From Pseudomonadota bacterium (lineage in GTDB: Bacteria > Pseudomonadota > Gammaproteobacteria > Burkholderiales > Gallionellaceae): DNA of 64,000 nt. A program made the translations under genes and the position numbers. Position 1 is the first letter of the stretch; each line of letters begins with the position of its first letter. The stretch spans positions 1 through 64,000 of the forward strand of contig JAJZSA010000002.1 of the NCBI GenBank assembly GCA_021822115.1. The letters are read 5' to 3'. The notes below the pieces were generated by a model. That model was not told where the DNA came from and did not search any database. It saw only the letters and a list, made by a program, of their open reading frames with translations. This document shows positions 1 through 7,257 of this stretch, one piece after another.

Positions 1-27
1 GCCTGACCAGTCGAGCAACGCAGGGGA

Positions 28-120
28 CCCGCGTAGCGGGCGGCAAACCGGGGGCGCCCTCTTTTGGTTACTTTTCTCGGCAAGACGAGAAAAGTGACTT
101 GCTGTCGGGCAACCCCCGAC
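28..120. repeat. Cluster of three intergenic hairpins
   Basis: No gene is visible in the first 174 bases. The stretch holds three perfect inverted repeats: CCCGC/GCGGG at 28-40, CTTTTCTCG/CGAGAAAAG at 71-94 and GTCGGG/CCCGAC at 104-120. Together with the REP-like palindrome that follows, this looks like a composite dispersed intergenic repeat of a kind common in betaproteobacterial genomes. Copy number cannot be judged from one window. Confidence 0.5.
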
Positions 121-137
121 GGTGTTGGTTTCAAAGT

Positions 138-187
138 CCGTTCATCCTTCGATACACCTTGCTTCGCAAGGCACTCAGGACGAACGG
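138..187. repeat. REP-like palindromic repeat
   Basis: The outer arms CCGTTCATCCT and AGGACGAACGG pair with one mismatch. An inner stem CCTTGC-TTC-GCAAGG is perfect. The 50-bp shape is that of a repetitive extragenic palindrome. It overlaps the last codons and the stop codon (175-177, complement) of the DUF2238 gene, so the repeat supplies the protein's C-terminus. Confidence 0.7.
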
Positions 188-789
188 TTATTTAGTTGTC
201 GATCCTGCACCCTCCCCAACACCCCCTGCGCCACCATCGCCCCGATCAACGCCATCAACATATCCGACTGCGTATCCCACGCATAACCCTGCGTACCGAG
301 GAAGGCATCGGCCCCTTGGCCCATCGCCTCCGCCGCGCCCCATTCGATGAGTTCGTACACTGCGCTGACAGCGAGACAGGATGCCGTGACCAGCGTGAAC
401 AGCAGCTTGCCTTGCTTCAGTGGCGAGCTGCGCAGCAGCAGTTCGCGGAACAGCAGGGCGGGGATGAAGCCTTGGGCGAGGTGGCCGATCTTGTCGTAGT
501 TGTTGCGCGCGAAGCCGAACCAGTCCTGCATCCAGTAGCCCAGCGGCACTTCGGCGTAGGTGTAGTGGCCGCCGACCATGAGGATGAGGGCGTGCAGGAA
601 CAGCAGGCGGTAGGTGAGTGGGGTGAGGCGGTAGGTCTTGAAGGTGGCGATAAGGATGGGCAGCGCGATGAAGATGGGCGCGGTCTCCATCCACCAGGTG
701 GGGTAGTCGTGCGGATGGATGGCGGTGAGGGCGAGCAGGGCGATGCCCGTGAGCAGCAAGATCAATGGTTCGTTGAGCATCTTCGACAT
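175..789 (-). CDS. DUF2238 (YjdF-like) inner-membrane protein
   Basis: This 204-residue protein is mostly membrane segments, at about residues 9-25, 37-50, 60-78, 105-118, 130-150 and 180-195. The conserved polar motifs of DUF2238/YjdF are present: RNNYDKIGHLAQGF, a RE pair, YELIEWGAAEA, and FLGTQGYAWDTQSDM near residue 170. The length agrees with E. coli YjdF (about 209). Function is unknown for the family. The gene stands alone between two repeat elements. Its final residues and stop codon lie inside the REP-like palindrome at 138-187, so the native C-terminus has probably been replaced. The start ATG at 789 has only a weak ribosome site (GGAGTGCCCGC, read on the minus strand). Confidence 0.85.
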   Translation of the reverse strand: MSKMLNEPLILLLTGIALLALTAIHPHDYPTWWMETAPIFIALPILIATFKTYRLTPLTYRLLFLHALILMVGGHYTYAEVPLGYWMQDWFGFARNNYDKIGHLAQGFIPALLFRELLLRSSPLKQGKLLFTLVTASCLAVSAVYELIEWGAAEAMGQGADAFLGTQGYAWDTQSDMLMALIGAMVAQGVLGRVQDRQLNNRSS

Positions 790-806
790 GCGGGCACTCC
801 TGTTTT

Positions 807-919
807 GTCATTCCCGCGCAGGCGGGAATCCAGTTAGTTAAATATTCCCTTGCGCAGCAAGGACAACTACAAAAGCATTTTGGATTACCCCACTGGATTC
901 CGGCCTGCGCCGGAATGAC
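807..919. repeat. MITE-like element with inverted terminal repeats
   Basis: The left end, GTCATTCCCGCGCAGGCGGGAATCCAG (807-833, itself palindromic), is matched in inverted orientation by CTGGATTCCGGC...GGAATGAC at 893-919. The core ATTCCC-N8-GGGAAT resembles the neisserial dRS3 unit. About 59 bp of AT-richer sequence separates the arms and no ORF lies inside. It fills the gap between the DUF2238 and xth genes and could act as a non-autonomous transposable element or a transcript-end hairpin. Confidence 0.65.
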
Positions 920-921
920 GG

Positions 922-1689
922 CTATTCCTGATAATCCACCGTCAGCGGCGCATGGTCGCTGAAGCGCTGCTCCTTGTAGATGCTGGTAGCTAACGCTTTC
1001 TGTGCGATGGTGGGCGTGGCGATCTGGTAGTCGATGCGCCAACCGACATCCTTGGCCCAGGCTTGGCCGCGATTGGACCACCAGGTGTAGGCTTCCAGTT
1101 CGGGATGCAGTTTGCGGAACACGTCGACGAAGCCGACTTCGTTGAGCAGCGCGCTGATCCAGGCGCGCTCTTCGGGCAGGAAGCCGGAGTTCTTCTTGTT
1201 GCCTTTCCAGTTCTTCAGGTCTTTCTCGGTGTGCGCGATGTTCCAGTCGCCGCAGACGATGACGTCGCGCCCGCTCTGCTTGAGCTGGACCATGTGCGGC
1301 ATGAAGGCATCGAGGAATTTGAACTTCACGGCCTGGCGTTCTTCGCCGCTGGAGCCGGAGGGCAGATAGAGCGAGACCACGCTGAGGTTGCCGAACTGTG
1401 CTTCGATGTAGCGGCCTTCCATGTCGAACTCGGGGATACCGAGGCCGACGATGACGTTGTCCGGTTTCTTCTTGCAGTAGATGCCGACGCCGCTGTAACC
1501 CTTCTTCTCGGCATAGTGGAAATAGCCGTGGTAGCCGAGCGGGGAAAGCATGTCGGGCGTCATGTCCGGTTCCTGCGCCTTGAGTTCCTGCACGCACAGG
1601 ATGTCGGCCTGCTGCTGGCCGAACCATTCGAGCAGGCCTTTGTTGTAGGCGGAGCGGATGCCGTTGAGGTTGAGGCTGATTATTCTCAT
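922..1689 (-). CDS. xth: Exonuclease III family AP endonuclease (NApe-like)
   Basis: A 255-residue exonuclease III/APE1-type phosphodiesterase for base-excision repair, cutting 5' of abasic sites. The family signatures are present: LNLNGIRSA at 6-14, the metal ligand Glu in LCVQELKAQ (~35), VCGDWNIAH (~150), [20 protein letters not shown] (~210-230) and the C-terminal SDHAPL. The [18 protein letters not shown] segment resembles, from memory, the dedicated meningococcal AP endonuclease NApe more than E. coli XthA. A second paralogue at 58989-59747 carries the NExo-type sequence. The gene is divergent from pyrE with a 77-bp gap. Confidence 0.93.
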   Translation of the reverse strand: MRIISLNLNGIRSAYNKGLLEWFGQQQADILCVQELKAQEPDMTPDMLSPLGYHGYFHYAEKKGYSGVGIYCKKKPDNVIVGLGIPEFDMEGRYIEAQFGNLSVVSLYLPSGSSGEERQAVKFKFLDAFMPHMVQLKQSGRDVIVCGDWNIAHTEKDLKNWKGNKKNSGFLPEERAWISALLNEVGFVDVFRKLHPELEAYTWWSNRGQAWAKDVGWRIDYQIATPTIAQKALATSIYKEQRFSDHAPLTVDYQE

Positions 1690-1766
1690 TTCGGGGGGAT
1701 GAACTGATTTCAGGGATGGCGGGCATTATAATGGCGGCACTCTACAACTCGTTCCCTATCCTTCCC

Positions 1767-2408
1767 ATGCACGCATACCGTCAGGATTTCATCCGTTTCG
1801 CCGTCGGCCAGAACGTCCTCCGCTTCGGCGAGTTCCAAACCAAGGCCGGGCGCCTGTCGCCGTATTTCTTCAATTCCGGTTTGTTCCAGGACGGCGCTGC
1901 GTTGCGCGAGCTGTGCCAATTCTACGCACAGGCCATCCAGGCTTCCGGCGTGCAGTTCGACATGCTGTTCGGCCCCGCCTACAAGGGCATCCCGTTGGTA
2001 GCGGGTACTTCCATCGCGCTGGCGGAGCAGGGACGCAACGTGCCGTATTGCTTCAACCGCAAGGAGGCCAAGGACCATGGCGAGGGCGGCACCACGGTGG
2101 GCGCCAGGCTGCAAGGCCGCGTGCTGATCATCGACGACGTGATCTCGGCCGGCACTTCGGTGCGCGAGTCCATCGAACTGATCCGTGCGGCCGGCGCCAC
2201 GCCGTGCGGCGTGGTGATCGCGCTGGACCGCAAGGAACGCGGGCAGGGCGAGCTTTCCGCCGTGCAGGAAGTAGCGCAGAACTATCAGTTGCCGGTCGTG
2301 TCCATCGCCTCGCTGGACGACCTGCTGGGCTATTTGCAGGGGCAAGCGGAACTGGTGCAGAATCTGCAAGCCGTCCAGGCATATCGTGACCGTTACGGGG
2401 TGAAATGA
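1767..2408 (+). CDS. pyrE: Orotate phosphoribosyltransferase
   Basis: Transfers orotate onto PRPP to give orotidine 5'-phosphate in de novo pyrimidine synthesis. The PRPP-binding motif [16 protein letters not shown] lies near residues 119-134. [13 protein letters not shown] and [10 protein letters not shown] are the usual substrate loops. I chose the ATG at 1767 (MHAYRQDF), which gives 213 residues, the same length as E. coli PyrE. The reading frame stays open to 1716 but those 17 residues match nothing expected. The stop overlaps the start of the next gene by four bases (ATGA), so translation is probably coupled. Confidence 0.95.
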   Translation: MHAYRQDFIRFAVGQNVLRFGEFQTKAGRLSPYFFNSGLFQDGAALRELCQFYAQAIQASGVQFDMLFGPAYKGIPLVAGTSIALAEQGRNVPYCFNRKEAKDHGEGGTTVGARLQGRVLIIDDVISAGTSVRESIELIRAAGATPCGVVIALDRKERGQGELSAVQEVAQNYQLPVVSIASLDDLLGYLQGQAELVQNLQAVQAYRDRYGVK

Positions 2409-3007
2409 TGATGGATTCCAAAGCGTTGCTGGGTGTGGCCGCCTTGCTGGCCGCCGTGTCGCTGAATGCCGAAGCCAAACTGTACAAGTGGGTGGACGAG
2501 AACGGCACCACGCACTATGGCGAGACCATCCCGCCCAAGTATGCCAACCGCGAGACGCAGACACTGGACAAGGGCCGCCTGCAAGAGCGCGACAACAAAC
2601 GCGAGATGAAGGACGAGCAACGTGCCCTGACCCCGGAGCAGGAGCAGGCCCAGCGCCGCGACAATGCGCTGCTCAATACCTACAGCTCGGAGAAAGAGAT
2701 CGACCTCGCGCGCGACCGCAACCTGCAACAGGTGGAAGCGCGCATCAGCAGCTATTCCACCCTGCTCAAATCCGCGCAGGAGAACATGACCGGCCTGCAG
2801 CAAGAACAGGAACGCCTGCAAAAGCAGAACCGCAAGATCCCCAAATCGCTGGAAGAGGATATGGTGGAAGGACAGCAACGTCTGGACAAGTTCCAGAACG
2901 ACCTGAACAACAGCAAGGCCGAGCTGGATGCCGTGAAAGCCAAGTATGCCGCCGACAAGGCGCGCTATCGTGAGTTGAAAGGATTGCCGCCCGTCGAAGG
3001 GCAGTGA
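2405..3007 (+). CDS. DUF4124 domain periplasmic coiled-coil protein
   Basis: A 200-residue exported protein. Residues 1-24 form a signal peptide ending LNAEA. The DUF4124 motif follows directly ([16 protein letters not shown]), and from about residue 75 the chain is charged, Gln/Glu/Lys-rich and predicted helical coiled coil (to ~195). The domain is common in beta- and gammaproteobacterial envelope proteins and its function is not established. It overlaps pyrE by ATGA. Three consecutive ATG codons make the exact start uncertain by one or two residues. The stop abuts the stop of the convergent carbonic anhydrase gene with no gap. Confidence 0.85.
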   Translation: MMMDSKALLGVAALLAAVSLNAEAKLYKWVDENGTTHYGETIPPKYANRETQTLDKGRLQERDNKREMKDEQRALTPEQEQAQRRDNALLNTYSSEKEIDLARDRNLQQVEARISSYSTLLKSAQENMTGLQQEQERLQKQNRKIPKSLEEDMVEGQQRLDKFQNDLNNSKAELDAVKAKYAADKARYRELKGLPPVEGQ

Positions 3008-3646
3008 TCAGACTGCGTCGAAACGCTGGGCAGCAGCATCGTATTGCATCAGCTGCCCGTGTTCGATGTCGAAATACCAGCCGTGCAGTTTAAGGCTACC
3101 CGCTTCCACGCGTTCACGTATCCACGAGAAGGAGCGCAGGTTCTCCAGTGAACTGAGGATGGCCTGCTGCTCGCAGGCACGTTCCAGCGCCTCGCTCGAC
3201 GCATGCGGCATCTCCTGTAGCACCTTGTCGCGCGCCTGCGCGGCCAGACGCATCCAGCTATCGATGAAAGAACCCTGACCGTCTTCCAGACCAGAGCCGT
3301 TCATCAAGGCGCGGATGCCGCCGCAATGGGCATGGCCCAGCACGATGACGTGTTCCACGCCCAAGGTCTTGACGCCATATTCCAGCGCGGCACTGGTGCC
3401 GTGACGGCCGCCGATGCGGTTCTCGTCGGGCGGCACCAGGTTGGCCACGTTGCGGATGACGAACAGGTCGCCCGGCGCGCAATCCAGCACCAATGCCGGG
3501 TCCACACGCGAGTCGCAGCAGGCGACCACGAGGATGCGCGGGGCTTGGCCTTCCTGCACCAACTGACGATAGAGGGCATCGTCATCCGTAAAATGCTGCT
3601 CGCGGAAGCGATGGAACCCTTCGATCAGGTCGGCGGGGTTGGTCAT
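3008..3646 (-). CDS. can: Beta-class carbonic anhydrase
   Basis: A 212-residue zinc enzyme interconverting CO2 and bicarbonate. The beta-class zinc ligands are seen in ACCDSRVDP (Cys plus Asp/Arg dyad, ~46-54) and GHAHCGG (His and Cys, ~105-111). [15 protein letters not shown] and the ALEYGV segment are also conserved. The ATG at 3646 overlaps the purC stop by ATGA, so it is the last gene of the purC transcript. In a strand shared with form II RuBisCO it plausibly supplies CO2, since form II enzymes have poor CO2/O2 discrimination. That link is inference from position. Confidence 0.94.
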   Translation of the reverse strand: MTNPADLIEGFHRFREQHFTDDDALYRQLVQEGQAPRILVVACCDSRVDPALVLDCAPGDLFVIRNVANLVPPDENRIGGRHGTSAALEYGVKTLGVEHVIVLGHAHCGGIRALMNGSGLEDGQGSFIDSWMRLAAQARDKVLQEMPHASSEALERACEQQAILSSLENLRSFSWIRERVEAGSLKLHGWYFDIEHGQLMQYDAAAQRFDAV

Positions 3647-4527
3647 GCCCCCAGCAGGCGCTGTTGCGCTTCGCGGTATTTGTCGGCGGTCTTTTGCAAC
3701 ACATCGGCCGGGATCTGCGGCGCGGGCGGCTGCTTGTTCCAGCCGGAGGCTTCCAGCCAATCGCGCACGAACTGCTTGTCGAAGCTGGGCGGGTTGCTGC
3801 CGACCTGGTATTGGTCGGCGGGCCAGAAGCGCGAGGAATCCGGCGTCAGCGCCTCGTCGATCAGGTACAGCGTGCCGGCGGCATCGGTGCCGAACTCGAA
3901 CTTGGTGTCGGCGATGATGATGCCTTTGGTCAGCGCGTAATCGGCCGCAGCGATGTACAGCGCCAGCGTGGCCTGCTTCACCTTCTCCGCCATCTCGGCA
4001 CCGAGCAGCTTCTTGGCTTCCTCGAACGAGATGTTCTCGTCGTGCTCGCCCACGGCCGCCTTGGTGGACGGCGTGAACAGCGGCTGGGGCAGCTTCTGTG
4101 CCTCTTGCAGACCGGCCGGCAACTGGATGCCGCACACCGCGCCGGTCTTCTTGTAATCCTTCCAGCCGGAACCCACCAGATAACCACGCACGATGGCTTC
4201 GATGGGCAGGGGCTTGAGCTTCTTGGTCACGAATGCACGGCCGCGCACCTGGGCCTTCTCGGCTTCCGTCTTCACCACGCTCTCCGGATCAATGCCGGAA
4301 AGATGATTGGGGATGACGTGACCCAGCTTCTTGAACCAGAAATTCGACACGGCGGTCAGTACCTCGCCCTTGCCCGGGATGGGCGTCGGCAGGATGACGT
4401 CGAAAGCGGACAGGCGGTCGGTCTGTACGATGAGCAGATGGTCGGCATCCACTTCGTACAGGTCGCGCACCTTGCCACGGTGCAGGAACTTCAGACTGGG
4501 CAGGTTCGATTCGTGCAGTGCAGCCAT
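3643..4527 (-). CDS. purC: SAICAR synthase (phosphoribosylaminoimidazole-succinocarboxamide synthase)
   Basis: Condenses CAIR with aspartate using ATP in purine biosynthesis. Recognised from [11 protein letters not shown] (16-26), [19 protein letters not shown] (~37-55), [28 protein letters not shown] and FEFG...[14 protein letters not shown] (~200-225). The 294-residue length is that of the longer PurC form, rather than the ~237 residues of E. coli. It lies between fbp and can on the minus strand and overlaps can by four bases. The other purine enzyme of the cluster, PurE, produces its substrate CAIR. Confidence 0.95.
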   Translation of the reverse strand: MAALHESNLPSLKFLHRGKVRDLYEVDADHLLIVQTDRLSAFDVILPTPIPGKGEVLTAVSNFWFKKLGHVIPNHLSGIDPESVVKTEAEKAQVRGRAFVTKKLKPLPIEAIVRGYLVGSGWKDYKKTGAVCGIQLPAGLQEAQKLPQPLFTPSTKAAVGEHDENISFEEAKKLLGAEMAEKVKQATLALYIAAADYALTKGIIIADTKFEFGTDAAGTLYLIDEALTPDSSRFWPADQYQVGSNPPSFDKQFVRDWLEASGWNKQPPAPQIPADVLQKTADKYREAQQRLLGA

Positions 4528-4570
4528 GATGACCTCGTTGTTTCGGTTGTTGCGAGTTGCAGACGCGACA

Positions 4571-4592
4571 ACGCCCCCGTCGCCGGGGGCGT
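4571..4592 (-). terminator. GC-rich hairpin between fbp and purC (weak terminator)
   Basis: A 9-bp perfect stem ACGCCCCCG/CGGGGGCGT with a four-base loop follows the fbp stop codon. On the transcribed strand it is followed by TTGTCGCGTC rather than a U-tract, so it may stabilise or attenuate the message more than end it. Confidence 0.4.
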
Positions 4593-4603
4593 CGCGCAGG
4601 GTG

Positions 4604-5602
4604 TTACGCCTTGTGGTAGCCGACCACGCGCTCGACTTCGTTCTTGGAGCCGAGGATCACCGGCACGCGCTGGTGCAGGCCTTCCGGCTGGATCTCCATG
4701 ATGCGCTGACGGCCGGTGGAGCTGGCGCCGCCTGCCTGTTCCACGATGAAAGACATCGGGTTGGCTTCGTACATCAGGCGCAGCTTGCCCGGCTTGGTCG
4801 GGTCCTTGGTGTCGAACGGATACATGAAGATGCCGCCGCGGGTCAGGATGCGGTGCACTTCGGCCACCATGGAAGCGACCCAGCGCATGTTGAAGTTCTT
4901 CTCGCGGCCGCCGTCCTTGCCCTTCACGCACTCTTCGACGTAGCGCTGCACCGGCTTCTCCCAGAAGCGCTGGTTGGACATGTTGATGGCGAACTCGGCG
5001 GTGTCGGCCGGGATGGTCATGTTCGGGTGGGTCAGGTAGAACTCACCGACGTCACGATCCAGGGTGAAGCCGTTGACGCCGTGGCCGGTGGTCAGCACCA
5101 GCATGGTGTTGGGACCATACAGCGCGTAGCCGGCGCACACTTGCTTGGTGCCGGGCTGCAGGAAGTCCTTGGCGGTCGGGTTGGTCACGCCTTCCGGGCA
5201 ACGCAGGATGGAGAAGATGGTACCGACGGAGATGTTCACGTCGATGTTGGAAGAACCATCCAGCGGGTCGAAGGTGATCAGGTACTTGCCGCGCGGGAAC
5301 TGGGCCGGGATCGGGAACATGTCGTCCATCTCTTCCGATGCCATACCGGCCAGATGGCCGCTCCAGCTCAACGAATCCAGCATGATGTCGTTGGTGATGA
5401 CGTCCAGCTTCTTCTGGGCTTCGCCCTGGATGTTTTCGCTGCCGGCACCGCCCAGCACGCCGATCAGCGCACCCTTGTTGACCTGGTGAGCGATCTGCTT
5501 GCAAGCGGACACGACGTCGCTCAGCAGGCCGGTGAAGTCACCGGTGGCGCCGGGGATGGCGCGCTGCTCTTCGATGATGAACTGGATCACACTCTTGCTC
5601 AT
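4604..5602 (-). CDS. fbp: Class I fructose-1,6-bisphosphatase
   Basis: Hydrolyses fructose 1,6-bisphosphate to fructose 6-phosphate in the Calvin cycle and gluconeogenesis. Class I signatures are present: [11 protein letters not shown] (~50-60), [23 protein letters not shown] (~106-128, metal-binding DPLDGSSN), the GGIFMYP segment and [13 protein letters not shown] (~287-299). The 332-residue length is normal. The gene has a good ribosome site (AGGAGAGAAGT) and sits between terC and purC on the minus strand in the carbon-fixation cluster. No plant-type redox cysteine insertion is apparent. Confidence 0.95.
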   Translation of the reverse strand: MSKSVIQFIIEEQRAIPGATGDFTGLLSDVVSACKQIAHQVNKGALIGVLGGAGSENIQGEAQKKLDVITNDIMLDSLSWSGHLAGMASEEMDDMFPIPAQFPRGKYLITFDPLDGSSNIDVNISVGTIFSILRCPEGVTNPTAKDFLQPGTKQVCAGYALYGPNTMLVLTTGHGVNGFTLDRDVGEFYLTHPNMTIPADTAEFAINMSNQRFWEKPVQRYVEECVKGKDGGREKNFNMRWVASMVAEVHRILTRGGIFMYPFDTKDPTKPGKLRLMYEANPMSFIVEQAGGASSTGRQRIMEIQPEGLHQRVPVILGSKNEVERVVGYHKA

Positions 5603-5685
5603 TACTTCTCTCCTCTGATAGAAATTTTCAACTGCCGGATTTTACAGGTTTTACGGTTGACTCTCCACGGCTATTTGCGGCGCCA

Positions 5686-6645
5686 TCATGCTTTGTTGCG
5701 CGTAGCGATCAGGCTGGCGACGACGCTGGTGCCGATCAGCACCGCCACGATGGCCAGCGATGCCTGTACCGGGACGTGATACCAAGGTGTGATCAGCATC
5801 TTGATGCCGATGAATGCCAGCACCATCGCCAGACCGTATTTCAGCAGATGGAAACGCTCTGCCACGTCGGCCAGCAGGAAATACAGGGCACGCAAGCCCA
5901 TGATCGCGAAGATGTTGGAGGTGAACACGATGAACGGGTCGGTGGTGATCGCGAAGATGGCCGGGATGGAATCCACCGCGAACACCAGGTCGGTGACCTC
6001 GATCAGGATCAACACCAGCAACAGTGGCGTGAACCAACGCACACCGTCTTTCATCACGCTGAATCTTTCGCCATGGTCTTCTTCGCTGATGCGCAGATGG
6101 CGGCGGGCGAATTTCAATACCGGGTTTTGCTCCAGATCGGGCGTTTTCTCTGCCATCACCAACATACGCAGACCGGTAACGACCAGGAAGGCACCGAACA
6201 GGTACAGTACCCAGCTGAATTCGCGTACCACCCATGCTCCGGCCAGGATCATCACGGCGCGCATGACGATCGCACCCAGTACGCCGTAGACCAGCACGCG
6301 GCGCTGGTACTCGGGCGGCACATGGAAGGCGCCGAAGATCAGCAGGAACACGAACACGTTGTCTACCGACAGTGCCTTCTCGATCAGATAGCCGGTCAGG
6401 AACTCCAGCGCCTTGGTATCGGCGACCTCTTCGCCTGCCGATCCTTTCAGGTACCACCACAGCAGCCCGTTGAACAACAGGGCCAGGGTCAGCCATGCGA
6501 CAGACCAGGCCGCGGCTTCCCCGACTCCGACACGATGCACTTTGCGTCCGCCGAAGACGAACAGGTCCAGTGCCAGCATCGCCAGCACGAATGCGAGGAA
6601 CATTCCCCACATCCACGGTTCGCCGATATTGTTCATGGCATCCAC
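5686..6645 (-). CDS. TerC/Alx family integral membrane protein
   Basis: A 319-residue polytopic protein with about nine membrane segments. It carries the TerC signatures IEKALSVDNVFVFLLIFGAF (~88-107) and LIEVTDLVFAVDSIPAIFAIT (~205-225), whose acidic residues are thought to bind metal. The long cytoplasmic loop (~155-190, LEQNPVLKFARRHLRISEEDHGERF) is typical of the Alx/YgjT type. Known relatives are linked to manganese export or metal supply and to tellurite resistance. The start may instead be the ATG at 6636. Its position between purE and fbp in a RuBisCO cluster is unusual. Confidence 0.9.
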   Translation of the reverse strand: MDAMNNIGEPWMWGMFLAFVLAMLALDLFVFGGRKVHRVGVGEAAAWSVAWLTLALLFNGLLWWYLKGSAGEEVADTKALEFLTGYLIEKALSVDNVFVFLLIFGAFHVPPEYQRRVLVYGVLGAIVMRAVMILAGAWVVREFSWVLYLFGAFLVVTGLRMLVMAEKTPDLEQNPVLKFARRHLRISEEDHGERFSVMKDGVRWFTPLLLVLILIEVTDLVFAVDSIPAIFAITTDPFIVFTSNIFAIMGLRALYFLLADVAERFHLLKYGLAMVLAFIGIKMLITPWYHVPVQASLAIVAVLIGTSVVASLIATRNKA

Positions 6646-6713
6646 TTGATCGAAGATCGTCCGTACCCGCCCGTACTCCCGTTACGTCGGGCTACGGACC
6701 GGTCGTTTCCGCA

Positions 6714-7232
6714 TCATTTCGCCTTCAGTTTGGCGAGCGCCTCGTCGGCGGTCTGGTCATAGCGTGCGCGTTCATTCTTCGCCGCGTCCTCCAGTGCCTG
6801 GTTGATCTCGGGATATTTCAGCGCCAGGATGCGCGCGGCCAGCATGGCGGCATTCTTGGCGCCATCCACCGCCACGGTGGCGACGGGGACCCCGGGCGGC
6901 ATCTGCACGGTGGCGAGCAGGGCGTCCAGACCGGACACCACGCCGCCGGACAGCGGCAGGCCGATCACCGGCAGGCGGGTATGCCCGGCGATCACGCCGG
7001 CGAGGTGGGCCGCCATGCCGGCACAGCCCACCAGTACTTGCACGCCTTCCTTGTGCGCGCGCTCGATGTAGGCGACCACCTTGTCCGGAGTGCGGTGCGC
7101 CGAGGCCACCACGATCTCGCTGGCGATGCCCAGATCGCTCAGCGTGTCGCGCACCTTGACCACGGTGGGCAGATCGTTGGGACTGCCGGTGAGGATGCCG
7201 ACCAGAACCTTGCCATTCGCTGCTTGCGTCAT
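6714..7232 (-). CDS. purE: N5-carboxyaminoimidazole ribonucleotide mutase
   Basis: Rearranges N5-CAIR to CAIR in purine synthesis. Class I PurE features are the phosphate-binding GSPNDLPTV (~16-24), the [10 protein letters not shown] motif with the catalytic His (~43-52), [14 protein letters not shown] and [11 protein letters not shown] (~92-103). The 172-residue length fits. PurK, the ATP- and bicarbonate-dependent partner and usual neighbour, is not next to it. It lies 25 bp downstream of cbbO and is probably on the cbb transcript. Confidence 0.94.
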   Translation of the reverse strand: MTQAANGKVLVGILTGSPNDLPTVVKVRDTLSDLGIASEIVVASAHRTPDKVVAYIERAHKEGVQVLVGCAGMAAHLAGVIAGHTRLPVIGLPLSGGVVSGLDALLATVQMPPGVPVATVAVDGAKNAAMLAARILALKYPEINQALEDAAKNERARYDQTADEALAKLKAK

Positions 7233-7257
7233 GTTTTCTCCTTGGTGCGTATCGATG

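Noticed and set aside
188..1726. A 512-codon minus-strand open frame spanning the DUF2238 and xth genes and the repeat element between them
   Set aside because: It is out of frame with both recognisable proteins and crosses a non-coding repeat; the product is Arg/His/Pro-rich noise.
6659..6699. An inverted repeat between purE and terC as a terminator
   Set aside because: The arms pair only with a bulge and no U-tract follows on the transcribed strand, so termination is not supported.
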